Shown here: piece after piece, positions 1 through 6,969 of the stretch
Layout of the letters: each line of letters starts with the position of its first letter
How positions within the stretch are numbered: position 1 is the first letter of the stretch
Source of the DNA: Clostridiales bacterium UBA1758
Lineage (GTDB): Bacteria; Bacillota; Clostridia; Oscillospirales; UBA1758
DNA: 16,247 nt
Direction: 5' to 3'
Assembly (NCBI GenBank): GCA_002315595.1
Contig: DCHG01000036.1
Location: 1-16,247, forward strand
Position numbers and translations under genes: made by a program
The notes under the pieces: model-generated
Told to the model about the DNA's origin: nothing
Databases searched by the model: none
Seen by the model: the letters and a program-made list of their open reading frames with translations, nothing else

Positions 1-1185
1 CTTAGAGCAGAGCAGAGCAGAGCAGAGCAGAGCAGAGCAGAGCAGAGCAGAGCAGAGCAGAGCAGATTAAATACTGAAAATTCCGAACAAAAATCCGTTA
101 GCCCGCAAAGAGACACGGGAATCGAATTGCTTCGGATCGTTGCAATGATTTTGATCATTGCGTATCATTTTTCCGTTCATGGTGGGTGGACTTTTGACGG
201 CCTGTCATTTAACAGTGTTCTCGTTAATGTGTTGGCAATGGGCGGAAATCTCGGTGTTAATATTTTTGTTGTGATCACCGGATTCTATTCAGTTTATTCA
301 GGCTTTTCCACAAAAAGAATTGCGCGGTTACTGTTTCAGGTGACGACATATTCCGTTGTTCTTTATGCTGTTTCCGTTGTGTGTTCTGCACAACCGATTT
401 CGTTGTCGAATGTTATTTGCGCGCTTTTCCCTTTATTGGGGAATAAATACTGGTTTTTTGTAACGTATTTTCTTTTACAGTGTCTTGTCCCGTTTCTAAA
501 TGCCGCGATCAAAAACATTACGCAAAAACAACACGCGACAGTGGTATTGTTGCTTTGGATCGTTTGGTCGGTTCTACCCACGACGATTGGTCATATTGTC
601 CCGTTTTCAACGAATAGTTATTCCGATCTCGGACTCTTCATAATGTTTTATTTGTTCGGCGCATATTTGAGAAAATACCCGTTCAAATTGATGAACAAGA
701 AAAAATGCAGTATTGCATTGATGACCACCGTTTCGATCACTTTTATTGTTTCTCGAATAATTGTGGCCATTTTTGAATCATTTGAAGAATTGTCGCTGTT
801 TGAAAAATTGATTTATTTCGGTGGGAGGTTTTTGGGAAGTATTTGGAAGGCCTCATTTTTGCCGCCGATTCTCGCCGGGTTGTTTTTCATCAGTTTCAAA
901 CAACTCAACCCCAAACCGAACAAACTCTTATATGCCGTTGCTTCTGCTACCTTCGGCGTGTATTTAATCCACGATAACGATATGATGCGTCGCTATCTGT
1001 GGGATAGAATCATTCAGACGAATGTGCATCAAAACATCGCGTCCACTAAATTTGCGTTATATGCGGCTTTGTCGATTGTGATTGTATTTATTGTATGCAC
1101 AATCATCGAAATTGTTAGGAAAACCCTTCTCGATCCGCCGTTTAATAGGGCAATGGACCGTCTTTTGTTGAAATCAAAACGATGA
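1..1185 (+). CDS. Acyltransferase family 3 membrane protein, 5' partial, with N-terminal pentapeptide repeats; candidate phase-variable O-acyltransferase
   Basis: The frame is open from the first base to TGA at 1183-1185, giving 394 visible residues; the true start lies left of the window. After a repeat-encoded N-terminus (RAEQS repeated) and a polar linker, residues coded at 118-171 read GIELLRIVAMILIIAYHF, the typical first segment of the acyltransferase-3 family with its histidine at 166-168. About ten hydrophobic segments follow, and the late motif ATFGVYLIHDN (near 947-980) is also typical. Such enzymes move acetyl or other acyl groups across the inner membrane onto surface glycans, so this one probably decorates the polymer made by the downstream genes. 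The TTG at 127 and ATG at 145 fall inside the conserved first motif, so neither is a credible start; translation must come through the repeat. Family assignment is confident; acyl donor and acceptor are unknown. Confidence 0.9.
   Translation, partial: LRAEQSRAEQSRAEQSRAEQSRLNTENSEQKSVSPQRDTGIELLRIVAMILIIAYHFSVHGGWTFDGLSFNSVLVNVLAMGGNLGVNIFVVITGFYSVYSGFSTKRIARLLFQVTTYSVVLYAVSVVCSAQPISLSNVICALFPLLGNKYWFFVTYFLLQCLVPFLNAAIKNITQKQHATVVLLLWIVWSVLPTTIGHIVPFSTNSYSDLGLFIMFYLFGAYLRKYPFKLMNKKKCSIALMTTVSITFIVSRIIVAIFESFEELSLFEKLIYFGGRFLGSIWKASFLPPILAGLFFISFKQLNPKPNKLLYAVASATFGVYLIHDNDMMRRYLWDRIIQTNVHQNIASTKFALYAALSIVIVFIVCTIIEIVRKTLLDPPFNRAMDRLLLKSKR
4..66 (+). repeat. Pentanucleotide tandem repeat (AGAGC), 12 full units plus 3 bases, inside coding sequence
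   Basis: Positions 4-66 are a perfect AGAGC microsatellite of 63 bases without a single interruption. Because 5 and 3 share no factor, any reading frame through it cycles the same five codons (AGA GCA GAG CAG AGC, Arg-Ala-Glu-Gln-Ser) and meets no stop. The acyltransferase frame uses codons starting at 1, 4, 7 and so on. The next frame (codons starting at 2, 5, 8) stops at TAA 68-70, and the third (3, 6, 9) at TGA 75-77. Gain or loss of one unit therefore switches the downstream gene off. This matches known simple-sequence contingency loci such as the CTCTT repeats of Neisseria opa genes. The unit number is exact for this sequence, but such tracts vary between cells and are prone to assembly error. 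Confidence 0.97.
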
Positions 1186-1243
1186 TCGGGATGCCCTAAA
1201 TGGCAATGACGAGTTACGAACAATCCCATGAGGACTGAAAACC
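1186..1243 (+). other. Short intergenic spacer with ribosome binding site
   Basis: This 58-base gap between the acyltransferase and the aminotransferase holds GAGGA at 1230-1234, nine bases before the ATG at 1244. No convincing terminator hairpin with a T-run is visible, so read-through is expected. A weak internal promoter cannot be excluded. Confidence 0.6.
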
Positions 1244-2479
1244 ATGCTTTCAAAAAAACTCATTCCATTTGAAAAAAAGGTCTGGCTTTCCACGCCGACG
1301 CCGCACCCGGAAATGATGAAGTTCATCCAAAAGGCGTACGACGACAACTGGATCACCTGCTTGGGCGAAAATGTGAACGCCGTCGAACAGATCGCCGCTG
1401 AAAAGGTTGGCGTCGACCATGCCGTCGCCCTGTCGTGTTGCACTGCCGCCCTGCATCTTTGCGTGATACTCGCAGGTGAAAGGCTTTACGGAAGACCTGC
1501 GGTCGGTCACGGCGTGCTTGAAGGCAAGCGGGTGTTTTGCTCGGATATGACCTTTGCCGCAACACTGAACCCCGTCGTCTACGAAGGGGGCATCCCCGTC
1601 TTTATCGACACCGAGACGGCGTCGTGGAATATGGATCCGATCGCACTGGAACGGGCGTTTGAACATTATCCTGATGTGAAACTGGTCGTTTCCGCGGAAC
1701 TTTACGGCTTTCCCGGAAGAACGGACGAGATCAAAAGAGTTTGTGAAAAACACGGGGCGCTTTTGATCGAGGACGCGGCGGAGGCATTGGGGGCAACGAT
1801 CGGCGGAAAGCAATGCGGCAGTTTCGGCGACTATGCCGCAATCAGTTATAACGGCAATAAGATCATCACCGGATCTTCCGGCGGATGCCTGCTTACAAAC
1901 AGTAAAGAGGATGCAGATCATGCGCGAAAGTTGAGTACGCAGGCGCGTGAGCCGGCTCCGTGGTATCAACATGAGGAGATCGGGTATAACTATCGAATGA
2001 GCAATTTCATCGGCGGTGCCGTCCGCGGTCAATACCCGCATCTTGATGAGCATATTTCGCAGAAAAAGGCGATCTACGAACGCTATCGGGAGGGATTGAA
2101 GGGCCTGCCGGTATCGATCAATCCGATTGCTGACGGAACTGTGCCGAATTATTGGCTTTCCGCGTTGCTAGTCGACCGAAAGGCGATGTGTGAGCAGACG
2201 CGTGACGATCATACCGCGACTTTTGCTCCGGAACACGGCAAATCGTGTCCGACGGAGATTTTGGCGGCGATCGTTTCAATCAATGCCGAAGGTCGCCCGA
2301 TTTGGAAGCCGATGCACCTGCAACCGATCTACCGCGACAACGGCTTTGTGGCGACAGTTGAGGGTAATGATGTCAGTGCGGATATCTTTGAGCGCGGATG
2401 TTGTTTGCCGAGCGATAATAAAATGACGGTTGAACAACAGGATCGAATCATCGAAGCCGTAAAGGCGTGTTTTGAGTAA
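1244..2479 (+). CDS. DegT/DnrJ/EryC1-family PLP-dependent sugar aminotransferase, PglE-like
   Basis: 411 residues, usual for the family. These enzymes aminate a nucleotide-linked keto-sugar using PLP and usually glutamate. EDAAEALG (176-183) carries the PLP-contacting aspartate. SYNGNKIITGSSGGC (201-215) carries the presumed Schiff-base lysine K206; the NGNKIIT form is typical of the PglE/LegC type, which makes 4-amino-4,6-dideoxy-N-acetyl-hexosamine precursors. FAATLNPV (104-111) and GYNYRMSN are further family blocks. GAGGA at 1230-1234 supports the start. The PglC-like transferase at 5154 and PglA-like GT4 at 7916 fit a bacillosamine-type or related amino-sugar pathway, but the partner dehydratase and acetyltransferase are not in the window. 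The gene is GC-rich compared with the genes after it. Family is sure; exact sugar is inferred. Confidence 0.92.
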   Translation: MLSKKLIPFEKKVWLSTPTPHPEMMKFIQKAYDDNWITCLGENVNAVEQIAAEKVGVDHAVALSCCTAALHLCVILAGERLYGRPAVGHGVLEGKRVFCSDMTFAATLNPVVYEGGIPVFIDTETASWNMDPIALERAFEHYPDVKLVVSAELYGFPGRTDEIKRVCEKHGALLIEDAAEALGATIGGKQCGSFGDYAAISYNGNKIITGSSGGCLLTNSKEDADHARKLSTQAREPAPWYQHEEIGYNYRMSNFIGGAVRGQYPHLDEHISQKKAIYERYREGLKGLPVSINPIADGTVPNYWLSALLVDRKAMCEQTRDDHTATFAPEHGKSCPTEILAAIVSINAEGRPIWKPMHLQPIYRDNGFVATVEGNDVSADIFERGCCLPSDNKMTVEQQDRIIEAVKACFE

Positions 2480-2537
2480 AGCGGAAACGACGAAGCAAAA
2501 TGTGATTTGATGCGAATTTGTTGGAAAGGGATAAGTT

Positions 2538-3950
2538 ATGATCGATAAACAATTGAAGTATTCTGATCTAAAAAAATACAGAAAAGATCATATTTCCGAA
2601 ACCATTTGCTTTACAAATGGGTGCTTTGACATTATTCACATTGGGCATATTCGCTGTTTACGGGAAGCAAAAAAACAAGGCGACATATTAGTTGTTGGGT
2701 TAAACAGCGATTCTTCGATAAAGAAATTAAAGGGGAATGAACGACCGATAAATCATCAGACGGAACGTGCAGAGGTATTGGCTGCATTTTCGTTTGTGGA
2801 TGCAATTATTATTTTCGATGAAGACACGCCCGTAAATATTATTGAAGAATTGCGTCCGAATGTCTGGATTAAGGGCGGGGACTATTCGCCGGAAAGTCTT
2901 CCGGGAAGCGAGTTGGCAAAAAAACTGAACATAAAGATGTTCTTTGTCCCGTTGATCCCCGGAAAATCAACAACAAAAATCATCAACAGTACAGTAGTGA
3001 ATGATCAAAGAAAACGTGTTACGGTGATCGGTGATACTGCATTGGATTTTTCTTATTTTATCCGTCAAAGTGACGAAAAGTCCGCTGAGACCGGAATTCC
3101 CGTAAAATATGTTGAAAAAACACAATATGATGCGGGAGGTGGAGGAAATCTCGCGATCGATTTGGCGGTGTTTGAGGATCTCAGGGTGAGCCTTTGCGGT
3201 TTTTGTGGTGACGATTTATGGGCAAGATTGTTAAAAAACAAATTGGAAGAATGTAATGTTGATTGCTCCGCATTGATTGAATGCGAAAATCAATCGACTT
3301 ATGTTTATCATCGCATTTTTGATGAAAACTATGAGGAAGAGCCGCGATTTGATGTACGACCGACGAGGGAATATACCGAAGATGAGGAAGATATTCTTCT
3401 GAAAAGCATAGAAAAACAACTTGAAAAATGCGATATGATCATCATCAATCAGCAACTATCAATCAGTGTTCATTCCGAACGATTTGCGATGAAATTGTCG
3501 GAAATGTTAAAAATGGTGAACTTACCGATTTGGGTGGATTATCGTGGATTGCCACCCTACTTAAATTGTTCTTATAAGATAAATTTGAAGGAGTGCCGTG
3601 AGATTGCGGGAAGCGATGAAATCGAGGCCTGCATTCGGGAACTGTACCGTCGCATGGTCAAAGGTGACGCAGAACATAAAAATTATGTTGTAGTCACCTT
3701 GGGCGAAAACGGCGCAATTGCCTATAATGGGGCAGAATACTATCGGGTTGACGGAATTGAAACAAATTTTGAAAAGGATACCGTCGGCGCAGGAGACGCT
3801 TTTTTGGCAGCACTGTGCAGAAGTTTATTGAAAGGAAAAACTTTCGAAAAGTCTTTGCAGTATGCTAATGCCGCAGGAACGGCAAGCACCAAATATTTGT
3901 ATATGTGTGGTCATCCAAACGAAGCAGAGATTGAAGATTTGATGAAATAG
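2538..3950 (+). CDS. Bifunctional heptose 1-phosphate adenylyltransferase / heptose 7-phosphate kinase, HldE-like with swapped domain order
   Basis: 470 residues in two domains. Residues 21-150 form a nucleotidyltransferase: FTNGCFD (25-31), the HIGH signature (34-37), NSD and RP motifs, FDEDTP (93-98), KGGDY (112-116) and a STT site at 144-146, all aligning by eye with the C-terminal adenylyltransferase half of E. coli HldE. Residues 160-470 form a PfkB/ribokinase-type kinase: GGGGN (200-204) for substrate binding and DTVGAGDAF (414-422) with the catalytic aspartate at 420. In E. coli the kinase comes first, so the order is reversed here. Together the activities would turn heptose 7-phosphate into ADP-heptose, with a separate phosphatase needed in between. 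The GT9 heptosyltransferase follows after 13 bases, fitting supply and use of ADP-heptose. GGAAAGGG (2523-2530) sets the start. A different sugar phosphate substrate remains possible. Confidence 0.88.
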   Translation: MIDKQLKYSDLKKYRKDHISETICFTNGCFDIIHIGHIRCLREAKKQGDILVVGLNSDSSIKKLKGNERPINHQTERAEVLAAFSFVDAIIIFDEDTPVNIIEELRPNVWIKGGDYSPESLPGSELAKKLNIKMFFVPLIPGKSTTKIINSTVVNDQRKRVTVIGDTALDFSYFIRQSDEKSAETGIPVKYVEKTQYDAGGGGNLAIDLAVFEDLRVSLCGFCGDDLWARLLKNKLEECNVDCSALIECENQSTYVYHRIFDENYEEEPRFDVRPTREYTEDEEDILLKSIEKQLEKCDMIIINQQLSISVHSERFAMKLSEMLKMVNLPIWVDYRGLPPYLNCSYKINLKECREIAGSDEIEACIRELYRRMVKGDAEHKNYVVVTLGENGAIAYNGAEYYRVDGIETNFEKDTVGAGDAFLAALCRSLLKGKTFEKSLQYANAAGTASTKYLYMCGHPNEAEIEDLMK

Positions 3951-3963
3951 GACGATAGGAAAA

Positions 3964-5103
3964 ATGAAAGCTGTTGATTTCTTACTGCCGGTTGCGGTAA
4001 AAATGGCATCGTTTATATATAAAATTGCCCCCAAAAAGAAAAAATACGACTGTATAATAGTTTTTGCCGGAAATTTGGGTGATTTCTTACTTTGCCGTGA
4101 AACATTTAGACAATTAAGCCGTGACAAGAAAGTGCTGGTATTTTTGAGTTCTCAACACTACAAAGCGGTGCCTGAAATTGTCGATGGTCTTGGCGACATT
4201 GAATTTGTCGATACAACACATAGAAATATAATCAAAGATTTTCATAAACTGGCATGGAAAAAGAAAGCAGATGTATTGTTACAGTGGGATCCTTGTGAAT
4301 TAAGACAATTGAGCATGCTTTCCGGCCTTTTGTGCGCAAAGAAAAAAGTTAAATGTACATTTGGAGACGCCGCAACTCGTGACGCAACATTGAAAATTGA
4401 CAAAAAAGTTTTCAACAAAAGAATTGACAAAACAGATTTGGATAAAAACTGTTCTCTTCAATTTACGGAAGCAATTAACGAGACTTTTCAAGTCGATTAC
4501 CAAACGAAAATTGCTGATTTTCGCGGGGTGTTTGGAAAATCCAACTATGTTGATCAGCCGTATTTTGTGCTGAATATCGGTGTGTCCGGCTTTTATTTGA
4601 AAACTTGGAGCGCCGAGAAATTCGCAGAACTATCTGATTATTGTGCCCAAAAGACAGGATTGCTTTGCGTTATTATGGGACAAAAAGCAGATATAAAGGA
4701 TGCGGAATTTATTGCCCAAAAATGCAAGCACAGAACATTGAATTTGGCAGGGAAAACAACATTGCGAGATTTGTTTGATATCATTGCCGATGCAAAGTTC
4801 GTTATTGGAAACGATACGGGTTCAACACATATCGCAGCGTCTTGCGGAGTCAAAGGATTTTCGATATTAAGCGAAATGTACGGATCGATTTTTTTACCGT
4901 ATCCCGAAGAGGTAATTGATACTTCGATTGTGACGTATGTTAATAAAAAAAGCCCTTGCAGAGGATGTATTTTTCGATTAAAACAGACGGATGAATGCTT
5001 GGAGTGTGTCAAAAAGACGGGCCATGTTTTATGCGTTGAACAGATCAGTGTTTCGGATGCGATAGAGGTTCTCGAAAATAGCGGAATATTATGTGATAAT
5101 TGA
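3964..5103 (+). CDS. Glycosyltransferase family 9, ADP-heptose heptosyltransferase-like
   Basis: 379 residues of two Rossmann-like halves. FAGNLGD (34-40) is the N-terminal GT9 signature of the GxxGD type. WSAEKFAEL around residues 215-223 and GNDTGSTHIAASCGV (282-296) are the ADP-heptose-binding blocks of the WaaC/WaaF family. Cysteines 332, 335, 345, 348 and 357 with a nearby histidine repeat the Cys-rich C-terminal pattern seen in many heptosyltransferases. The enzyme should move a heptose from ADP-heptose to a growing lipid-linked glycan at the cytoplasmic face of the membrane. It sits directly after the ADP-heptose synthase, with AGGA at 3957-3960 just before the ATG. Base composition is very AT-rich, like its partner and unlike the DegT gene. 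The acceptor sugar cannot be told, and in a capsule locus it need not be LPS core. Confidence 0.9.
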   Translation: MKAVDFLLPVAVKMASFIYKIAPKKKKYDCIIVFAGNLGDFLLCRETFRQLSRDKKVLVFLSSQHYKAVPEIVDGLGDIEFVDTTHRNIIKDFHKLAWKKKADVLLQWDPCELRQLSMLSGLLCAKKKVKCTFGDAATRDATLKIDKKVFNKRIDKTDLDKNCSLQFTEAINETFQVDYQTKIADFRGVFGKSNYVDQPYFVLNIGVSGFYLKTWSAEKFAELSDYCAQKTGLLCVIMGQKADIKDAEFIAQKCKHRTLNLAGKTTLRDLFDIIADAKFVIGNDTGSTHIAASCGVKGFSILSEMYGSIFLPYPEEVIDTSIVTYVNKKSPCRGCIFRLKQTDECLECVKKTGHVLCVEQISVSDAIEVLENSGILCDN

Positions 5104-5153
5104 CCATTATTTTGAAAAGAATTGGTCTACTTGATGAAAGAAAAGATCGAACG

Positions 5154-5780
5154 ATGAAACAGAGAAAAGACGGTTTTTACAACCGCTACATAAAGAGAAT
5201 ATTGGATATTTGTTGCGCTTTGGCGGCGATGATCGTCTTCTGTTGGCTATATGCCATTGTTGCAATCCTCGTTCGTGTGAAACTCGGCAACCCCGTGATT
5301 TTCAAACAACCGCGTCCGGGAAAGGACGAGAAGATCTTCAACCTTTACAAATTCCGAACGATGACGGATGCATGGGATGAAAACGGAGAATTGCTGCCCG
5401 ATGAAATCAGGCTGACGAAGTTCGGCAAATTCTTGCGTAGCACCAGCCTTGACGAACTCCCCGAAGCGTGGAATATTTTGAAAGGCGATATGAGCGTTGT
5501 CGGTCCGAGACCGTTGCTTGTGAAATATCTTCCGAGATACAATGAAGCACAGCACCATAGGCATGATGTTAGACCGGGATTGTCCGGATATGCACAAGTC
5601 AACGGAAGAAATGCGATTTCATGGGAAGAGAAATTTGAAATGGATCTGAAATATGTCAAAACGGTCAGTTTTGTATTTGATCTTCAAATTCTGCTTGAAA
5701 CCATCCGTGTTGTCTTCCGACGCGACGGAATTCATTCTGATACATCGGACACGATAGATGACTTTATCGGTACCAATTGA
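5154..5780 (+). CDS. Polyprenyl-phosphate glycosyl-1-phosphate transferase, PglC-type initiating sugar transferase
   Basis: 208 residues from ATG 5154; an upstream in-frame TTG at 5100 overlaps the previous stop and would add 18 unconserved residues. This is a small monotopic phosphoglycosyl transferase: an N-terminal membrane-inserted helix (about 15-41), VIFKQPRPGKDEKIF (48-62), KFRTM (66-70), the catalytic Asp-Glu pair in SLDELPE (D100-E101), GDMSVVGPRPLL (111-122), and RPGLSGYAQVNGRN (140-153). The family moves a sugar 1-phosphate, often diacetylbacillosamine or another N-acetylated amino sugar, from UDP to undecaprenyl phosphate and so starts the repeat unit. The Ser-Pro helix break of C. 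jejuni PglC is replaced by Cys-Trp (30-31). No strong Shine-Dalgarno lies before 5154, so the start rests on homology and probable coupling to the gene before. Function is confident; the sugar is inferred. Confidence 0.93.
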   Translation: MKQRKDGFYNRYIKRILDICCALAAMIVFCWLYAIVAILVRVKLGNPVIFKQPRPGKDEKIFNLYKFRTMTDAWDENGELLPDEIRLTKFGKFLRSTSLDELPEAWNILKGDMSVVGPRPLLVKYLPRYNEAQHHRHDVRPGLSGYAQVNGRNAISWEEKFEMDLKYVKTVSFVFDLQILLETIRVVFRRDGIHSDTSDTIDDFIGTN

Positions 5781-5784
5781 GGAG
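5780..5784 (+). promoter_or_regulatory. Ribosome binding site deciding the decarboxylase start
   Basis: AGGAG at 5780-5784 lies six bases before ATG 5791. It overlaps the TGA of the sugar transferase (5778-5780), so the two genes are probably translationally coupled. It favours ATG 5791 over the in-frame ATG at 5758, which lies inside the previous gene. Confidence 0.75.
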
Positions 5785-5790
5785 AACGGA

Positions 5791-6969
5791 ATGGAACTCA
5801 AAACCCCATATTTTCTGATTGACCAAAAAGAAATTGATTTCGGGCTGAACAAAATGATTTCCGCCTTGGATCATAGTTGGTCGAATTATATCATTGGGTA
5901 TTCGTATAAGACAAATTCTTTGCCGTGGATTATCAGACATTTCGACCGATGCGGATGTTACGCAGAGGTTGTATCGGGGGACGAATACCGGCTTGCCGAA
6001 AAAATCGGTGTCAAGAAGGGAAAAATCATCTATAATGGTCCCGTGAAAACGAAGAAGACTTTTCAAAACGCTTTACGGGATGGTTGCTATGTTAACATTG
6101 ATTCACGACGCGAATTGGATTGGCTCTTTGAAATGCCTTCCGCCGAATATCGTGTCGGAATTCGGGTTAATTTTGATTTGGAAAAGAGAGCCCCCGGTCA
6201 TTCACAAACCCAAAATGAAGGCGGACGCTTTGGATTTTGCTATGAAAACGGGGAACTTGGTAATGTAATATCACAGATGCGAGAACACTCCGTTGCCGTC
6301 AGTGGGCTTCATCTTCACACGGGATCTGTGACAAGAGGTTTGGAAGTTTATCGCGCGATTGCCGAGGTTGCTTGCGAAATCAAGAAAAAATACGATTTAA
6401 ATTTATCTTATGTAGATATCGGCGGCGGTTTTTTCGGAGGTCTTCCCGACAAGCCACAGTTTGATGATTACTTTGCCCTTGTCTCGGGAATTTTGAAAAA
6501 AGAGTTTTTGCCGGATAAGACTACGCTGATCGTAGAACCGGGGATGTCGTTAATTGGCCCTTGTGTTCAATATGTCTCATCGGTAATTGATGTTAAGGAC
6601 ACGGAGTATCACCGTTTTGTGACGATGGATGGCTCACGGACGAACATTGATCCGCTGATGAAAAAAAAGAACTACTCTTACACATGCGAACGAAATGAAA
6701 ACGGGAAAAAGATTCCGTCACAGGTGATCTGCGGCTTTACCTGTATGGAAAACGATCGTTTTTTTGAAATGCAAAACGAATCAGAAATTCAGGTTGGCGA
6801 TAGAATTTGTTTTGATAAGGTCGGTGCATACACAATGTGTTTAACGCCGTTGTTTATTCAATATTTTCCCGATGTATATGTGAAAGATGCTCATATGATC
6901 CGCAAGGTACGGGAAGCATGGACGGAAAAAGAGTATCTTCAAAATTCCATTGACGAGGAAATGAAATGA
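5791..6969 (+). CDS. PLP-dependent decarboxylase, ornithine/diaminopimelate decarboxylase fold (group IV)
   Basis: 392 residues. The N-terminal alanine-racemase-like barrel has the PLP lysine in GYSYKTN (K40), HLHTGS (174-179) and GGGF (211-214), then EPG (249-251), which binds the cofactor phosphate in this family. The C-terminal beta domain has CGFTCMENDRF (314-324), equivalent to the catalytic cysteine/acid region of diaminopimelate decarboxylase, and GAYTM (345-349). Known relatives remove a carboxyl group from a basic or acidic amino acid, or from an amino acid held on a carrier as in butirosin synthesis. The ATP-grasp gene starts within its stop codon (ATGA). Its presence in a polysaccharide operon suggests it makes an amine or modified amino acid used as decoration rather than serving housekeeping lysine synthesis. 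The substrate cannot be read from the sequence; housekeeping use is the alternative. Confidence 0.87.
   Translation: MELKTPYFLIDQKEIDFGLNKMISALDHSWSNYIIGYSYKTNSLPWIIRHFDRCGCYAEVVSGDEYRLAEKIGVKKGKIIYNGPVKTKKTFQNALRDGCYVNIDSRRELDWLFEMPSAEYRVGIRVNFDLEKRAPGHSQTQNEGGRFGFCYENGELGNVISQMREHSVAVSGLHLHTGSVTRGLEVYRAIAEVACEIKKKYDLNLSYVDIGGGFFGGLPDKPQFDDYFALVSGILKKEFLPDKTTLIVEPGMSLIGPCVQYVSSVIDVKDTEYHRFVTMDGSRTNIDPLMKKKNYSYTCERNENGKKIPSQVICGFTCMENDRFFEMQNESEIQVGDRICFDKVGAYTMCLTPLFIQYFPDVYVKDAHMIRKVREAWTEKEYLQNSIDEEMK

Noticed and set aside
4..66. CRISPR array or protein-binding iteron array
   Set aside because: Units are 5 bases and directly contiguous with no spacers, and the tract is in an open coding frame.
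127..147. TTG at 127 or ATG at 145 as the start of the acyltransferase
   Set aside because: Both fall inside the conserved first motif; the frame is open to the window edge, so the start is upstream.
1186..1243. Rho-independent terminator after the acyltransferase
   Set aside because: No stable GC-rich stem followed by a T-run could be found in these 58 bases.
1250..2053. 267-codon open frame on the minus strand opposite the DegT gene
   Set aside because: It lies wholly inside a confidently identified gene, has no recognisable domain, and is the usual mirror frame of a GC-rich coding region.
5100..5153. TTG at 5100 as the start of the sugar transferase
   Set aside because: It overlaps the previous stop, has no ribosome site and adds residues not expected in the family; ATG 5154 fits the family length.
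5758..5790. ATG at 5758 as the start of the decarboxylase
   Set aside because: It lies in the end of the preceding gene without a ribosome site; ATG 5791 has AGGAG at ideal spacing and the usual N-terminus.
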